A stretch of 64,000 nt of DNA, taken from NCBI GenBank assembly GCA_003586115.2, contig QVOM02000042.1:78225636-78289635 (forward strand), read 5' to 3'. Below, one piece after another: positions 52,201 to 58,867 of the stretch. The notes beneath the pieces are model-generated. The model saw only the letters and a list, made by a program, of their open reading frames with translations. It was not told where the DNA came from and ran no database searches. The stretch's first letter is position 1. Each line of letters opens with the position of its first letter. The DNA is from Salvator merianae. Lineage: Eukaryota > Chordata > Lepidosauria > Squamata > Teiidae. The position numbers and the translations under genes are program-made.

Positions 52201-54240
52201 TGTGAACAGGGACAATCCCCCTGCACTGTGACAGCCCCTCAGATACCAGAAAACAGCTATTACTGTCTCCTCTCAGTCTTCTCTTCTGCACTGAAAGAGA
52301 TGCAAGTTCATCAGATACGGATAACTGTCCAGTGGAAAGGCATTCCAGAGACAAAGTGGTGTGGTGGCCAGATGGACAAGAGGGCATCTTTCACTAGTGC
52401 ATGGAAGAGGGAATTTCAGCAGGGGGTGTTGACCTGATGAGCTACTTTTATGTGCAATGACTAAAGGTGCTGATGCCTCATTTTCCTTTCCATTTGGCCA
52501 TGCTAGTTGCTAATCTCTTGCCTTTGTGCAGACAGTGGACTCATTAGACCATTAATAACAAATTAAAAGGCACTCTGTGGGGACCTGCAGAGTTGCCTCC
52601 ATGACTCTTCAGGCTGCCATAATTTTCCCTTCCCCATGTACGATGTGCTTCTCTTTTCTCAAATTAACTACTTTCAGGCTCTCGGTTTGCAAACCTTGGT
52701 TACTGATGGTTTGGGACTAAAAGCACAACAAACCTGGTGGTTCAGAGATGGTTGGATTCAAGTTTGGAGGGCCTTTCCATAAGTCCTGGCACTGACAAAC
52801 AGACGTAGGCTCAACATACTGAGTTTGGGAAGCCCTGAAGCAGCATTGATCTGGTGCCAGATGGCAAGTTAAGCTGAACGCACCCCTTGGATTTTGTCTT
52901 TATGTTAAGGGAGAACTTCAAAACTGAGAATGGGTCACATGGGACCCTGGGAATTGCCCACAAATGCTGTGTCCTGGGGCCCAGTTACATGTTTTAATCC
53001 AGCTTCAGTCCACTTTCAGACTGAGAGAATGCATCATGAAGTAATATGATGCTTTCTTTCAGCATTATCTAACTCAAAAGATCCACCTTTGGGTTAGATA
53101 ATGTGGAAAGAAAGTGATTAGACACTTTGTTTATGTGTTCTTTCAACCCCAAAGTGGACCAAAGCTGGATTAAAACTTAGGTGTGACTGGGCTCCAAGTG
53201 CCAGCTCTCTTCAGAAAACTGATAGCAATGAGTTTCTTTCCAGCATTTACATAACACTGCAAAGGTAAAGTTGCCACCAAATCAAACTCGACTACTGGGA
53301 ACAGCATACAGACGAATCCATGCTGTTTGCTAGGAAACAATACCGAAGGGCTTTGCCGGTGCCCCTCTGCCCTCGCCCAGACTAGCTTACAGCACCTGGT
53401 ATTCCCCTGTACTGTTTAACTTCCGACTGGGGCCGTAAGCAGACGACCTTGGGTCAGGTATTTTTTTCTCAGCCTGCTTTTCCTTCCACGGTTGCTGCGA
53501 CGAAAGAAAAACAAACATCAAACCGGAGGAACGCGAGACATAGCAAGACATAAATGGTAAACGTCATCGAGGCTCAGAAGGGCAAACCTAAGAAGCGCCA
53601 GGTTGCAGCTGCGTTACCCAGTCCTATGCGCGATTCTTCTGAAGTACGTCCCGCCAAGCTGAGCGCAGCCAAGGTTCCCAAAGAAGCGCGCAAAAGAAGG
53701 GGACTACCCGAGGTGCTTACTGCCTGCGCAGCATCCTCCCTGCTCCCGCCACCCTACCTGGAGGCGGCCCCTGCTGACCTTACCTTGCTCGCAAGGCCCC
53801 TTGTTGCGCTGCTCGACAGGGCGTTCGCCCCGACTCTCGGCGCGCAGGCTGGCTGCCCGCAGCTGGCACGCGCTAGGATAAGTCAGGCCATCGCTCCCGC
53901 ACACCGGGTAGCGGCTCTTGCAGGCGCACACGCCAGCCTGCCCTTTGCGCCGACGGCGGCACTCCAGCCCGGCAGCGCAACGTCCCCACCCGGCGACCGG
54001 GCCCGTCCGCGGCGAGGCTCCGGTGCCGCACGCTTCCCCCTCGCCGCGGGCACACTGCCAGCAGCAGTCGCAGCCGTCGCGCACCTTGCCCAGGGGGCAA
54101 CCCCGGGCCGGCAGCGCGGGACACTCGGCAGGGACGCAGGTGGCGCAGCCGGCCGCAGGCTTGGCGTCCGGCTCGCCCAGGGACGCGGAGCAGCAGATCC
54201 ACAGGAGCAGGTAGGACGAGGCGAACCGGAGCCCTGACAT
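16727..54240 (-). CDS. IGFBP7: IGFBP7, insulin-like growth factor-binding protein 7 (complete coding region)
   Basis: Secreted matrix and vascular protein that binds IGFs weakly and heparin/collagen. Coding exons on the minus strand: 54240-53784, 23561-23452, 19709-19593, 17030-16904, 16746-16727 (831 nt, 276 residues plus TGA; human is 282). Residues 1-22 or so form a signal peptide (hydrophobic YLLLWICCSASL). The cysteine-rich IGFBP domain spans about 31-107, the Kazal-like domain about 104-150 (CACKSRYPVCGSDGLTYPS), and the Ig C2 domain about 154-262 with C175 and C242. N165-V-T is a glycosylation sequon. The five-exon layout with a six-codon last exon fits vertebrate IGFBP7. Start: the only ATG in the first 200 nt, A at -3. 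The promoter lies in a CpG island; the 3' end faces POLR2B. Confidence 0.97.
16904..17030 (-). CDS. IGFBP7: IGFBP7 exon 4 (Ig domain end)
   Basis: 127 nt, residues 229-270 plus one base: ISPLSKDDAGEYECHASN to VHEIPKIK. C242 pairs with C175. Acceptor TGGCAG, donor GTAGGG. Confidence 0.97.
17341..17385 (+). repeat. (GATA)n microsatellite
   Basis: About 11 uninterrupted AGAT/GATA units in IGFBP7 intron 3. Confidence 0.97.
17860..18880 (-). mobile_element. LINE (CR1/L2-like) 3' remnant, antisense to 8801 copy
   Basis: The plus strand runs from CACCTGAAGGTCTCAGGGTG (tail in reverse) through CACTACAGAGAAGGCCCTCT (reverse of the RAFSVV-type coding end) to TTTTAAGGGTAGCTCTATGC near 18860. This follows the order of the common reptile LINE. 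The stretch 18070-18540 does not fit and may be another insertion; it has a small hairpin at about 18436-18465 (TTGTCAGGTA...TACCTGACAG). Confidence 0.6.
18870..18957 (-). mobile_element. tRNA-like SINE head, minus orientation
   Basis: The minus strand reads ATATAGTTCAGTGGTAGAGC (A box) and then CTCAGGTTTGTTCCGTGG (B box-like). Sits at the end of the LINE remnant; no SINE body recognised. Confidence 0.55.
19593..19709 (-). CDS. IGFBP7: IGFBP7 exon 3 (Ig domain middle)
   Basis: 39 codons, residues 190-228: ITKGQYGIQRMELLPGD to EVTGWVL. Acceptor TGTTAG, donor GTAAGT. The first residue is Ile where human has Val. Confidence 0.97.
20218..20688. mobile_element. Non-autonomous TIR element with CAT duplication
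   Basis: 471 bp. The left end is AGGCTCTTCCACACTGG; the right end, reverse complemented, is GGCCGTTTCCACGGGC. Flanking CAT at 20215-20217 and 20689-20691 is a 3-bp direct repeat. No ORF of note. Grouped with the GGCC-ended elements of intron 1. Confidence 0.65.
21800..22010 (-). mobile_element. LINE fragment (same family as 17860)
   Basis: AACAGCTGTTGCAGTAGCC followed by GGTGGGCAAAAGGACTCC and CTCCTGGGCATGCAGG matches the upstream internal part of the reptile LINE whose 3' end is at 17860 and 8801. A minus-strand open frame across it is a remnant. Confidence 0.5.
22655..22905 (-). mobile_element. tRNA-derived SINE with (ATAA)n tail
   Basis: On the minus strand: head TGTATTGGCTAGCTAGTGC (A box) and GGGTTTGACTCCCCGC (B box). 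A body with CCTCACAGCAGTGATGCG follows, and a tail of AAATAAATAAATAAAT. A second copy is at 26078-26290. Typical of a squamate SINE that ends in TAAA repeats. Confidence 0.75.
23452..23561 (-). CDS. IGFBP7: IGFBP7 exon 2 (start of the Ig domain)
   Basis: 110 nt; completes Gly-153 then PSIVTPPKDVWNVTGTQV to PVLIWNK-189. Contains the N165 sequon and C175. Acceptor TTTGCAG, donor GTCAGT. Confidence 0.97.
23562..26023 (-). other. IGFBP7 intron 1, distal part, nothing recognised
   Basis: About 2.5 kb with short CA/TG-rich bits (24632-24645) but no element or gene that I can support. Confidence 0.5.
26024..26063 (+). repeat. (TA)n microsatellite
   Basis: About 20 TA units with one TG interruption, adjacent to the tail of the SINE at 26078. 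Confidence 0.93.
26078..26290 (-). mobile_element. tRNA-derived SINE, second copy of the 22655 family
   Basis: Minus strand: ATGGTGTAATGACCAAAGTG, GGGTTTGAATCCTCACTC and a body with CACGGGGATGTTGTGAAG. Its 5' end runs directly into the TIR element at 26283. Confidence 0.72.
26283..26853. mobile_element. TIR element, copy 1 of the family shared with 48623
   Basis: Starts GGCCATTTCCACACTTACC; the right side contains AGAAGTGCAGAATTG. Internal blocks GACCTTGAAAAGGAGGTCTACCAG and CTATCCTGTGCAGACAGAG (26675-26763) recur at 48860-48960. A tandem duplication of TAGACCTTGAAAAGGA lies at 26644-26690. The right boundary is approximate. Confidence 0.55.
27049..28630. mobile_element. Three-copy GGCC-ended DNA transposon family, copy 1
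   Basis: 1582 bp. Left end GGCCACGGTCGGACATC; right end reverse complemented GGCCGCGTTCGGACACGG. Subterminal GTGGGAACG motifs occur as inverse CGTTCCCAC at 27117 and 27170. Flanks are TTA and TAA. Shares end and internal segments (for example ATTCACTTGGCAGCG, CGGCTTGAGAAT) with 55965 and, inverted, 59130. No transposase domain. Coding-like frames at 27826-27449 and 28354-27947 are unsupported. Confidence 0.8.
28631..29744 (-). other. IGFBP7 intron 1 segment without recognised elements
   Basis: Contains only a T run at 28976-28990; otherwise unassigned. Confidence 0.5.
29745..30085 (-). mobile_element. LINE 3' remnant (CR1/L2-like)
   Basis: The plus strand shows AACATAAGAAATAC, ATCTAGTCCAGCATCCTGC, then ATTGGTCCAAAGCCTTTTAG and GAGAATTCCGAAGTTTGAC. 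Reverse complemented, these are the C-terminal coding end of this LINE. The same order occurs at 49982-51010. Confidence 0.7.
30086..32100 (-). other. IGFBP7 intron 1 segment without recognised elements
   Basis: 2 kb of AT-rich sequence; no repeat family or ORF with resemblance to known proteins. Confidence 0.45.
32101..32170 (+). repeat. TG/CA-rich microsatellite
   Basis: Degenerate TGTG, TGCATG and CACA runs ending in (CA)7. Confidence 0.8.
32400..32457 (-). pseudogene. RNU2 pseudogene: 3'-truncated U2 snRNA retrocopy with target duplications
   Basis: The minus strand from 32447 reads ATCACTTCTCGGTCTTTTTG then CTAAGATCAAGTGT, matching the first 34 nt of U2 snRNA with about three substitutions. 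The copy stops at about 32409. ACTGAGGAC occurs at both 32400-32408 and 32449-32457, a direct repeat expected of LINE-mediated insertion. The branch-point recognition region and Sm site are absent, so it cannot be functional. Confidence 0.85.
32458..33368 (-). other. IGFBP7 intron 1 segment without recognised elements
   Basis: An A run at 32466-32479. Inverted blocks TGACACAGCAGGAAC / TCCGCTGTGTCA near 32784-32810 and CAACTGTCC / CAGTTG near 32860-32900 hint at a decayed hairpin element, not resolved. Confidence 0.4.
33369..33420 (+). repeat. (TAG)n(AAG)n microsatellite
   Basis: About ten TAG units followed by seven AGA/AAG units. Confidence 0.96.
34226..34400 (+). mobile_element. tRNA-derived SINE, plus orientation
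   Basis: Head with GTCAGAGCAACTGTCTAG and CACAGGTTCAACCCTTGGC (B box), body CCAAATCACTCCTGTATCC and GAAACTGCCTGGATGTGCC. Same family as 6645-6834 and 35450. Confidence 0.72.
34530..34642. mobile_element. Half copy of the 46237 MITE
   Basis: GGTCTGCACCAGCATGCAG, then TATAATCCAGAATAAGGCC and the end AAGAAAGGGCC match one arm of the element at 46237-46416. The opposite terminus was not found. Confidence 0.6.
35450..35580 (+). mobile_element. tRNA-derived SINE, plus orientation
   Basis: GCTTTGCCTGCAGAAGGTTCC then CAGGTATAACCCTTGGCATC (B box) and GGCAATGGCAAATCACTCC, AAGAAAATTACATAGAAAC. Truncated at the 3' end. Confidence 0.72.
35581..36988 (-). other. IGFBP7 intron 1 segment without recognised elements
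   Basis: Holds a 162-codon minus-strand open frame (36299-35811) with no family resemblance and no supporting signals; I do not call it a gene. Confidence 0.45.
36989..37469. mobile_element. Palindromic-family MITE, copy B (inverted relative to 9852)
   Basis: Ends GAACCTCCAGATGGCAAG and, reverse complemented, TGAGGTGCCTCCAGAGGC. The internal block from ATTTCCCATAATAGCAATG to CCAATATTGTCC is the reverse complement of 9890-10020 in copy A. The long hairpin of copy A is missing here; a TTA microsatellite lies in its place. Confidence 0.7.
37167..37226 (+). repeat. (TTA)n microsatellite
   Basis: About 18 ATT/TTA units with one break, ending in CTACTACTAT, within MITE copy B. Confidence 0.95.
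37470..38782 (-). other. IGFBP7 intron 1 segment without recognised elements
   Basis: 1.3 kb; nothing supported beyond ordinary intron sequence. Confidence 0.45.
38783..39168. mobile_element. TIR element with GAGGAC ends
   Basis: Left end GAGGACTTTTCACACTTTCC; right end reverse complemented GAGGACCTTTTCACACTTTA. The internal GCTGCCATGGAGACCAGGA resembles GCTGCCATGGCGACCAGGA in the GC-rich element at 61928. No clear target duplication. Confidence 0.65.
39222..39360 (+). mobile_element. Degenerate tRNA-derived SINE, plus orientation
   Basis: CACAGTTGTAGAGCCTGGAAAG head, then GTGGCAAATCACGTCTACATC and GAAAACTGCATAGATGTG body, the same order as the better copies. Confidence 0.65.
39361..40822 (-). 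other. IGFBP7 intron 1 segment without recognised elements
   Basis: About 1.5 kb without a supportable feature. Confidence 0.45.
40823..41273. mobile_element. TIR element with GGGCC...GTCACACC ends
   Basis: 451 bp. Left GGGCCGTGGTCACACCCTAG; right reverse complemented GCTGCAGTCACACCTTCTG. CTT flanks both sides (40820-40822 and 41274-41276). The left end resembles that of the hairpin elements at 52976 and 58220. Confidence 0.6.
41274..43734 (-). other. IGFBP7 intron 1 segment without recognised elements
   Basis: 2.5 kb, ordinary intron. A short tandem (TTTTTGGACCTACACTGATCC twice, about 42616-42659) is the only local repeat seen. Confidence 0.45.
43735..43880. mobile_element. Single-arm copy of the hairpin MITE (52976/58220 family)
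   Basis: TTATCTAACC, TTTGGGTTA, CTTTGCTGATGTGTTCTC and ATTGGATTAAAACTTAGGTG follow the order of the right arm of the two complete copies. The left arm is missing. Confidence 0.65.
43881..46236 (-). other. IGFBP7 intron 1 segment without recognised elements
   Basis: 2.4 kb with no supportable element. Confidence 0.45.
46237..46416. mobile_element. 180-bp MITE with ATT target duplication
   Basis: Starts GGCCCTTTCTGCACTTGG and ends in its exact complement CCAAGTGCAGAAAGGGCC. Pairing continues through TTATTCCAGATTAT-like sequence, so the whole unit can fold. ATT at 46234-46236 and 46417-46419. No coding capacity. Confidence 0.88.
46417..48622 (-). other. IGFBP7 intron 1 segment without recognised elements
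   Basis: 2.2 kb; no feature supported. Confidence 0.45.
48623..49073. mobile_element. TIR element, copy 2 of the family shared with 26283
   Basis: Left GGGTCTTTCTGCACTTATC; right reverse complemented GGGACCTTTCAGCACTTACC. The internal blocks at 48860-48960 match 26640-26770 of copy 1. Confidence 0.65.
49074..49981 (-). other. IGFBP7 intron 1 segment without recognised elements
   Basis: 0.9 kb; nothing supported. Confidence 0.45.
50031..50479. mobile_element. TIR element nested in the LINE, ACA duplication
   Basis: Starts GGCCCTTTCCACACTGACC; the right end reverse complemented is GGACTTTTCCCACTCC. ACA at 50028-50030 and 50480-50482. The LINE sequence is continuous when this unit is removed, which fixes the boundaries. 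Confidence 0.75.
50717..50792 (-). mobile_element. Short CR1 3' fragment nested in the LINE
   Basis: TCATAGAATCATAGAGATGG then AAGGGACCTCCAGGGTCATT is the standard CR1 3' end in reverse. Only about 75 bp are present, consistent with strong 5' truncation. An A run (50700-50715) precedes it. Confidence 0.75.
51120..51610. mobile_element. Possible decayed TIR/palindromic element
   Basis: Contains GTTGCCATGGCAAC (a perfect 14-bp palindrome at 51404-51417) and CCATGGCAACATCTGAG, similar to motifs in the GC-rich element at 61928. Ends not determined. Confidence 0.35.
51932..52320 (-). mobile_element. CR1 LINE 3' end
   Basis: The plus strand starts AATCATAGAATCATAGAGTT, the reversed CR1 tail. The minus-strand translation contains YRLDIRKNLLTVSVIS and RNRLPQEVL, matching the C-terminal end of CR1 reverse transcriptase (RxDxRKxFFTxRVV, WNxLPxEVV), with decay. 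Truncated at its 5' side. Confidence 0.88.
52321..52975 (-). other. IGFBP7 intron 1 segment without recognised elements
   Basis: 0.65 kb; nothing supported. Confidence 0.45.
52976..53195. mobile_element. Full-length hairpin MITE, copy 1
   Basis: 220 bp made of two arms of about 105 bp: GTTTTAATCCAGC...GTCCACTTT on the left faces AAAGTGGAC...GCTGGATTAAAAC on the right, and CATTATCTAAC faces GTTAGATAATG near the centre. Ends GGGGCCCAGT and ACTGGGCTCC. No ORF. Confidence 0.88.
53261..53365 (-). mobile_element. SINE body/tail fragment
   Basis: AAAGGTAAAGTTGCCACC, ACTCGACTACTGGGAAC and GCTAGGAAACAATACCGAAG match, in reverse, the body and tail of the squamate tRNA-derived SINE. The tRNA head is missing. 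About 420 bp inside intron 1 from exon 1. Confidence 0.6.
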
Positions 54241-54470
54241 CGTGCGGAGCGTTGGGAGGGGACGCTGTGCTTACTGCGCCTCTGGATGGGCCGAGTGTGT
54301 GGGATCTGAAGTTGCTGGCCTAAGATGGACAAGAAAACTGGAAACTCCACCCCTGCTCCTCCTCGCCCGTCCGCCCGCCCGCCGGTCGGAGCGCCCGTCT
54401 GGAAGCAACAGGCGTCGTCGTCGCGCAAGCAGAAACTGCGGGGCGAACTGCAGACAGAAGCCGTGATGTT
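53550..54470. promoter_or_regulatory. IGFBP7: CpG island spanning IGFBP7 promoter, exon 1 and intron start
   Basis: High GC content with many CpG dinucleotides, in contrast to AT-rich flanks. Upstream of the ATG on the minus strand is a GC-box run (CCGGCGGGCGGGCGGACGGG, 54385-54366). No TATA box was seen within about 300 bp. The transcription start is presumably between 54260 and 54440; no ATG occurs between 54241 and 54440 on the minus strand. Confidence 0.8.
53784..54240 (-). CDS. IGFBP7: IGFBP7 exon 1 (signal peptide, IGFBP and Kazal-like domains)
   Basis: 457 nt, residues 1-152 plus one base of Gly-153; donor GTAAGG. The IGFBP motif reads GCDCCWQCARGEGE where human has ACGCCPMCARGEGE. 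The basic stretch RRRRKGQAG corresponds to human RKRRKGKAG, and the linker before CACKSRYPVCG is about ten residues shorter than in human. Confidence 0.97.
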
Positions 54471-55964
54471 CGAAATCGCTCAGTGAAACTGAATGGCTAT
54501 AGGAGGACTTTTGCTAGTAGTTGAACTGGTGCATTTCATGCAAAAAAGAAAGTACTGAGAGCAATTCGGTACATTTCTAGGTAGCACTGGAAGAAATCTC
54601 TTCCGCAGACTTGGAAAACTATTGCAGGGATGCAGCAGGGATGACCAAAATATGTCTATACAGATTAGGGGCATAAACTACTATTGGTCAGGACTGGCTT
54701 TTATGACAGGGTCCAAGGAACCGGAGCCCCCCCCCCTCGAAACTATCACAGCTGGCCAATGATCTAGGTACATCTGGTTTGGCTGCAGAGGTTGGTGTTT
54801 GTTTAATCTGACACTCTCTGCTTGTCTTTGGTCACACTCTGTGGCCAGAGGCAGGTTTAATGCTTTACTGGGTTTGGTGTCGAGCCTCAGAGTTCACTTT
54901 TGTTGTGAGCCTGCAGGGTACCAGAACGTCAGCGACACACCCTGGTGAGTGTTCAGTCGGCTCCCTCTTCAGACAGGAAATATGTAGCCTGAGAGTGAAA
55001 TGAATGACCAGCCTGAAATGGTCTGGCAGCACGTGGACACCACGACAATGATGGCCAAGGTGCCCAGAGGTGGGTTCTGTTTATGAGCTGGTGCATGTGC
55101 ATGTTGACCACCGGTTCAGTCTGTTTTCTAGGGGCAGTGCCTTGCTTTCTTTGCCAGGGTCCACTCCACTGTAGCCAGGCATCTGCTCCACTTGTGGCTG
55201 AACCATAAAATCCCATGGGTTCTGGCCACTTTGGCCCACAAAAAAGTTGAGATGGAGTTCTGATTCAGCCACTTCTGGAGGGCCATTGTTTGGCCATCCC
55301 TTGAAATGTTGACTTGGGCCCATGGTTACTGCATAGGCTGCATCCCACCATAGTGTCAAACTTCAGGGCTGCTTGTGTATGTGAGTTTATGGCATCCTCA
55401 CTAAGTAATCGGCCCTTGCTTTTTCTGCAGCACCCCTTACTCCAACAAATCTACCAATTAAAAATAACTTGTTTCCCACTTAGAGTCAACAATCCTTTCA
55501 CTTCTGTCTGCACACATCTTTGGTATATAAATATAAACAACAAATACAGCAGTTTACTGGAACCTTAGGTATAGGAAAGATAACTGAGGATACAGTCTTC
55601 CCCACATCTCACAGTGACCCTGTGAGATTTATAACAACGTGGTACATGCTGTCCATAGAACTTGTAAAGAAAGATATGGCTGCAGTGTAGAAATTAGGAA
55701 TCCTTTCTTTTTGTTTTCCATTTTTTGTTTTCTAGTGACACACCTGCATTCTCATTAAGTATATCAATAGAACTCAACTTTTGGTGCTTGATGCTGGAAG
55801 AGGACTGGCTAATGCCTTCACGGTATAATTATGGTTGCCACTGGTGTTTCAAAAAGTACTTCTGTTTGGGTGGTGGAAGCTGGCAAGGATCCAGTTCCTA
55901 CCAAACTGTATTTTGATCAAACATGGATAGCAGTATCACAATAAAGCTCCAAATAGAGACTCAA
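54471..55964. other. 5' flank of IGFBP7, nothing recognised
   Basis: 1.5 kb upstream of the CpG island; no element, gene or promoter motif that I can support. Confidence 0.45.
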
Positions 55965-56818
55965 GAGTGCGGCCCGACATCATAAATTTAATCCGTATCA
56001 GAAGAGTACAAGGACTGAATTCGTCTTCTGATCGTTCCCACATTTGCATTTTAACACGGACTCAGTTAGGACTTGCTCATTCTCACACTGATGTTTCCTG
56101 TGCTTGGCACAGGGAAACAGTACCTTTTCTGCCTCCACCCCTCGCCAAATTCCCCTCCCTGGGCAGCCTGTGATTGGTTGTAGTCCCAGCGTTCAAATCT
56201 TGACTTCACCTCCCTTCCTCCTGAGACATCCACAGTGGTATGTGTCCCACTATGTAGCTGTGAGCTGCTTATGGCAAAACTGATACTGAGTGGGTTCTTT
56301 ACTTACTGGGGCAAGAGAACTGCACCCCCAAACAGGCACAGTCTGTTTTTTGGTTTAATCAGCAGACGGAAGTGGAGGAAATCTTTAATTTCTTCCTGAT
56401 AGTGTTGAATGGGGGATAAAGGAAAAAACAAGACTGCAGTTTAGCCAAGTAAAATGGAGGATGGTTTTCTTTTCTCCTGGCAGTGGGGGAAGGGGGGATA
56501 ATGGAGGCGGAAGGAACTACTGTGATTCCTGCCCACCCACAAAGTCTGTCATTAGACAGCAGGAAATGGGAAGCCCTTTCTCTGCATGCCCCCCCAAAAT
56601 ACAGTCCCTCCCAAATAGTCTCCTTCCGCATTCTCACATCACAAAGTAAAGCAGGCTAGCGATCTGGGACGGCTTGAGAACTCATTAAATCTGAATGCAA
56701 AGTAGTTCAGATTTCACCAATTTAGTCCAGAAAAACTACGGAAAGGCAAGATCATGTCGGGCCAGCAGGAACTGAAGATGGCCTGTAAACTGATTAAATG
56801 CCATGTCGGAATGCAGCC
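55965..56818. mobile_element. Three-copy GGCC-ended family, copy 2 (shorter)
   Basis: 854 bp, same orientation as 27049. The left end is degraded (GTGCGGCCCGACATCAT); the right end reverse complemented is GGCTGCATTCCGACATGG. TAATCCGTATCAGAAGAGTA follows the left end as in copy 1. CAA and CTA flank it. Lacks parts of the middle found in copy 1. Confidence 0.78.
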
Positions 56819-56935
56819 CTAGTCTACCTCCGTTGTTTTGTGGTTCTCATCCACAGGCCCCAGGAGGCATCCAAATGGTTGCCTTCAGAAAACAGAACAT
56901 AACACAAGTTGGATCTTAGAGCTGAGCCAGCAAAG

Positions 56936-57410
56936 TTTTATTTTATATATACATATACATATCAAAAATTCATAAACTAACATTTTTTTTCTGCTGACTT
57001 CCTCCTTCTTCCAAAGTTTCTTCTATGATTCATGTTTCTTGCCCCTCCTGATCACTCAGTTCTTTTCTTCTACTGATTGTCTCCTTTCCTCTTCATTCTT
57101 CGAATCCAGCAATCACAAGTCCACTTTCCGATTCTTGTAGAAAGTTGATAATGGGTTTCCAGTTTTCATATAACCTATCAACTGTCTTATTTCTCAAAAG
57201 ATTTGTCAATTTGTCCATCTCGGCAAGGTCCATCATTTTGACCAACCACTCATTCACCGTTGATATTTTGTCCCCTTTCCATTCCTGTGCATATCCAGTT
57301 CTGGCTGCTGTTACCATATTTAAAAGGATTGTTTATCTTTTGGATCTTCTGCATATATTTTTTTTATAATACTTTGGTTACTGGCAAAATCTCTATACCC
57401 CTGGGCAAGC
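56936..57410 (-). mobile_element. L1 3' fragment (ORF2 C-terminus)
   Basis: The minus-strand translation from 57317 contains ARTGYAQEWKG, EWLVKMMDLAEMDKL and YENWKPIINFL, the recognisable end of L1 ORF2. The A/T-rich tail lies at 56936-56965. Truncated at the 5' side near 57410. Related to the 3' part of the element at 11295. Confidence 0.82.
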
Positions 57411-58219
57411 CAGAGAAAGAGTTTTCTAGGCATGTACAGAGCATCTCTCTTCATGTCAAGCTGGATAAGCATAGCTCTCTCATTCAGTTGTCCTGCAGAA
57501 AGGGTGTGTGGGCTCGCCTTGCCCAGTTCCCTCAGCTGGGACTTAATGGGTGCTGTTAGATGATGCTATCCTGAAAGCAGCTTGAAATGTTCTACATTTG
57601 CTTTCTCTTGAAAGAGAATATAGATTGCTTGAGAGCAAATATAGTTTGCAAGGGAAGGGGTTTGAGAGATTTATACCCTCCCCTCCCTCCCTTTTTCAGC
57701 TGAGGGGGGCAGAGTGATGTGTTTCCCTCCTCCAGAGAACATAAGGGGGAGGGTGCTCCAGGGGGTCAGAAAGCAACTTGAAGTGCAGTGCTCCCTCCCC
57801 TCAAAGTCCATCCCCTGTGCGGGCGTACAGGAAATGATGGGAAAGCACATTAGATGCACTCTCCTGACTACATAGATATCTGAAGATGGCTCCATGGGAG
57901 AAGGTGCATTCAGACTTCCTTATCCACAGGGCTGATCTTCAGCAGGTGCAGGGCCCAACTTGGGATCATATCAGTCAACACACTATAAATCACCTTGGGG
58001 AAGCACTGACAACTGAAATTCTATCCACTCAAAGCAGCGTAGGGCTACTGTGACACTCCAAGACTAAGGTCACACCGGACTTTTATAATTCAAATTTTCT
58101 CCACATTAAGCTTGAGTCCCCAATCAGCTTATTCACATCCATGCAAAATAATGCTCAGTCACACTTGGTTTCCATTTACACTCAGTTCTCTGCTGGCTTC
58201 CCCTCCCCCCCCATTCCTT
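57411..58219. other. Flank without resolved element
   Basis: GGTCACACCGGACTTTTA at 58070 resembles the GTCACACC ends seen at 40823 and 58220 but no partner end was identified. Confidence 0.4.
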
Positions 58220-58440
58220 GGGCCTAGTCACACCTAAATTTTAATCCAGCTTTGGTCCACTTCCAGACTGAGAACACATCAGTGAAGCAATAAGACGTTT
58301 TCTTTCAGCATTATCTAACTCAGAAAATCTGTCTTTGGGTTAGATAATGTGGGAAGAAAATAATTAGTCACTTTGCTGATGTGTTCTTTCAATCCTAAAG
58401 TGGACTGAAGCTGAATTAAAACTTAGGTGTGAGTGGGCCC
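58220..58440. mobile_element. Full-length hairpin MITE, copy 2
   Basis: 221 bp, same family as 52976. GGGCCTAGTCACACCTAA faces TTAGGTGTGAGTGGGCCC; TTTTAATCCAGC faces GCTGAATTAAAA; CATTATCTAAC faces GTTAGATAATG. Flanks CTT and TTT are one change from a 3-bp duplication. Confidence 0.88.
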
Positions 58441-58794
58441 TTTATGTACTTTTTTGCTCCTTCTGTTCCCTCCTGCTGATTGACTCCTTCTCAGTCAATC
58501 ATTTTAGTTTGTGTTTGGGTGTGGGCAGATTTCCTTCATCTCCTCCCATTTCTTTCCCATGCCTTCCCCTGCTTCTCCCTTCAAGGTGTTTTCCAAATAT
58601 AGGGTTGATGTTTTTTAAAAATTTCTGCCATATAAGCACTGAAACTTCTTTGTTTCCCTCTAAACCTACAGCATGGATTTTTTGGATGTGAATAAAAGGT
58701 TTTAGGCTATACGGACTATTCCCTGCAGCCTAGCATTAATAGAGACAAAGAAGGAAGCCCCCCCCCCGCCCAACAAGGCAGGGCAACTGTTCAC

Positions 58795-58817
58795 AAAAAA
58801 AAAAGAGAGAGAGAGAG

Positions 58818-58866
<49 letters not shown>

Positions 58867-58867
58867 A
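58795..58867 (+). repeat. (GA)n(GAAA)n microsatellite
   Basis: GAGA runs on both sides of about nine GAAA units, preceded by an A run. Confidence 0.95.

Noticed and set aside
53554..54237. 227-codon plus-strand open frame over IGFBP7 exon 1
   Set aside because: It is antisense to a well-supported exon in a GC-rich island where stop codons are rare; it is rich in Ala, Pro, Arg and has no family resemblance.
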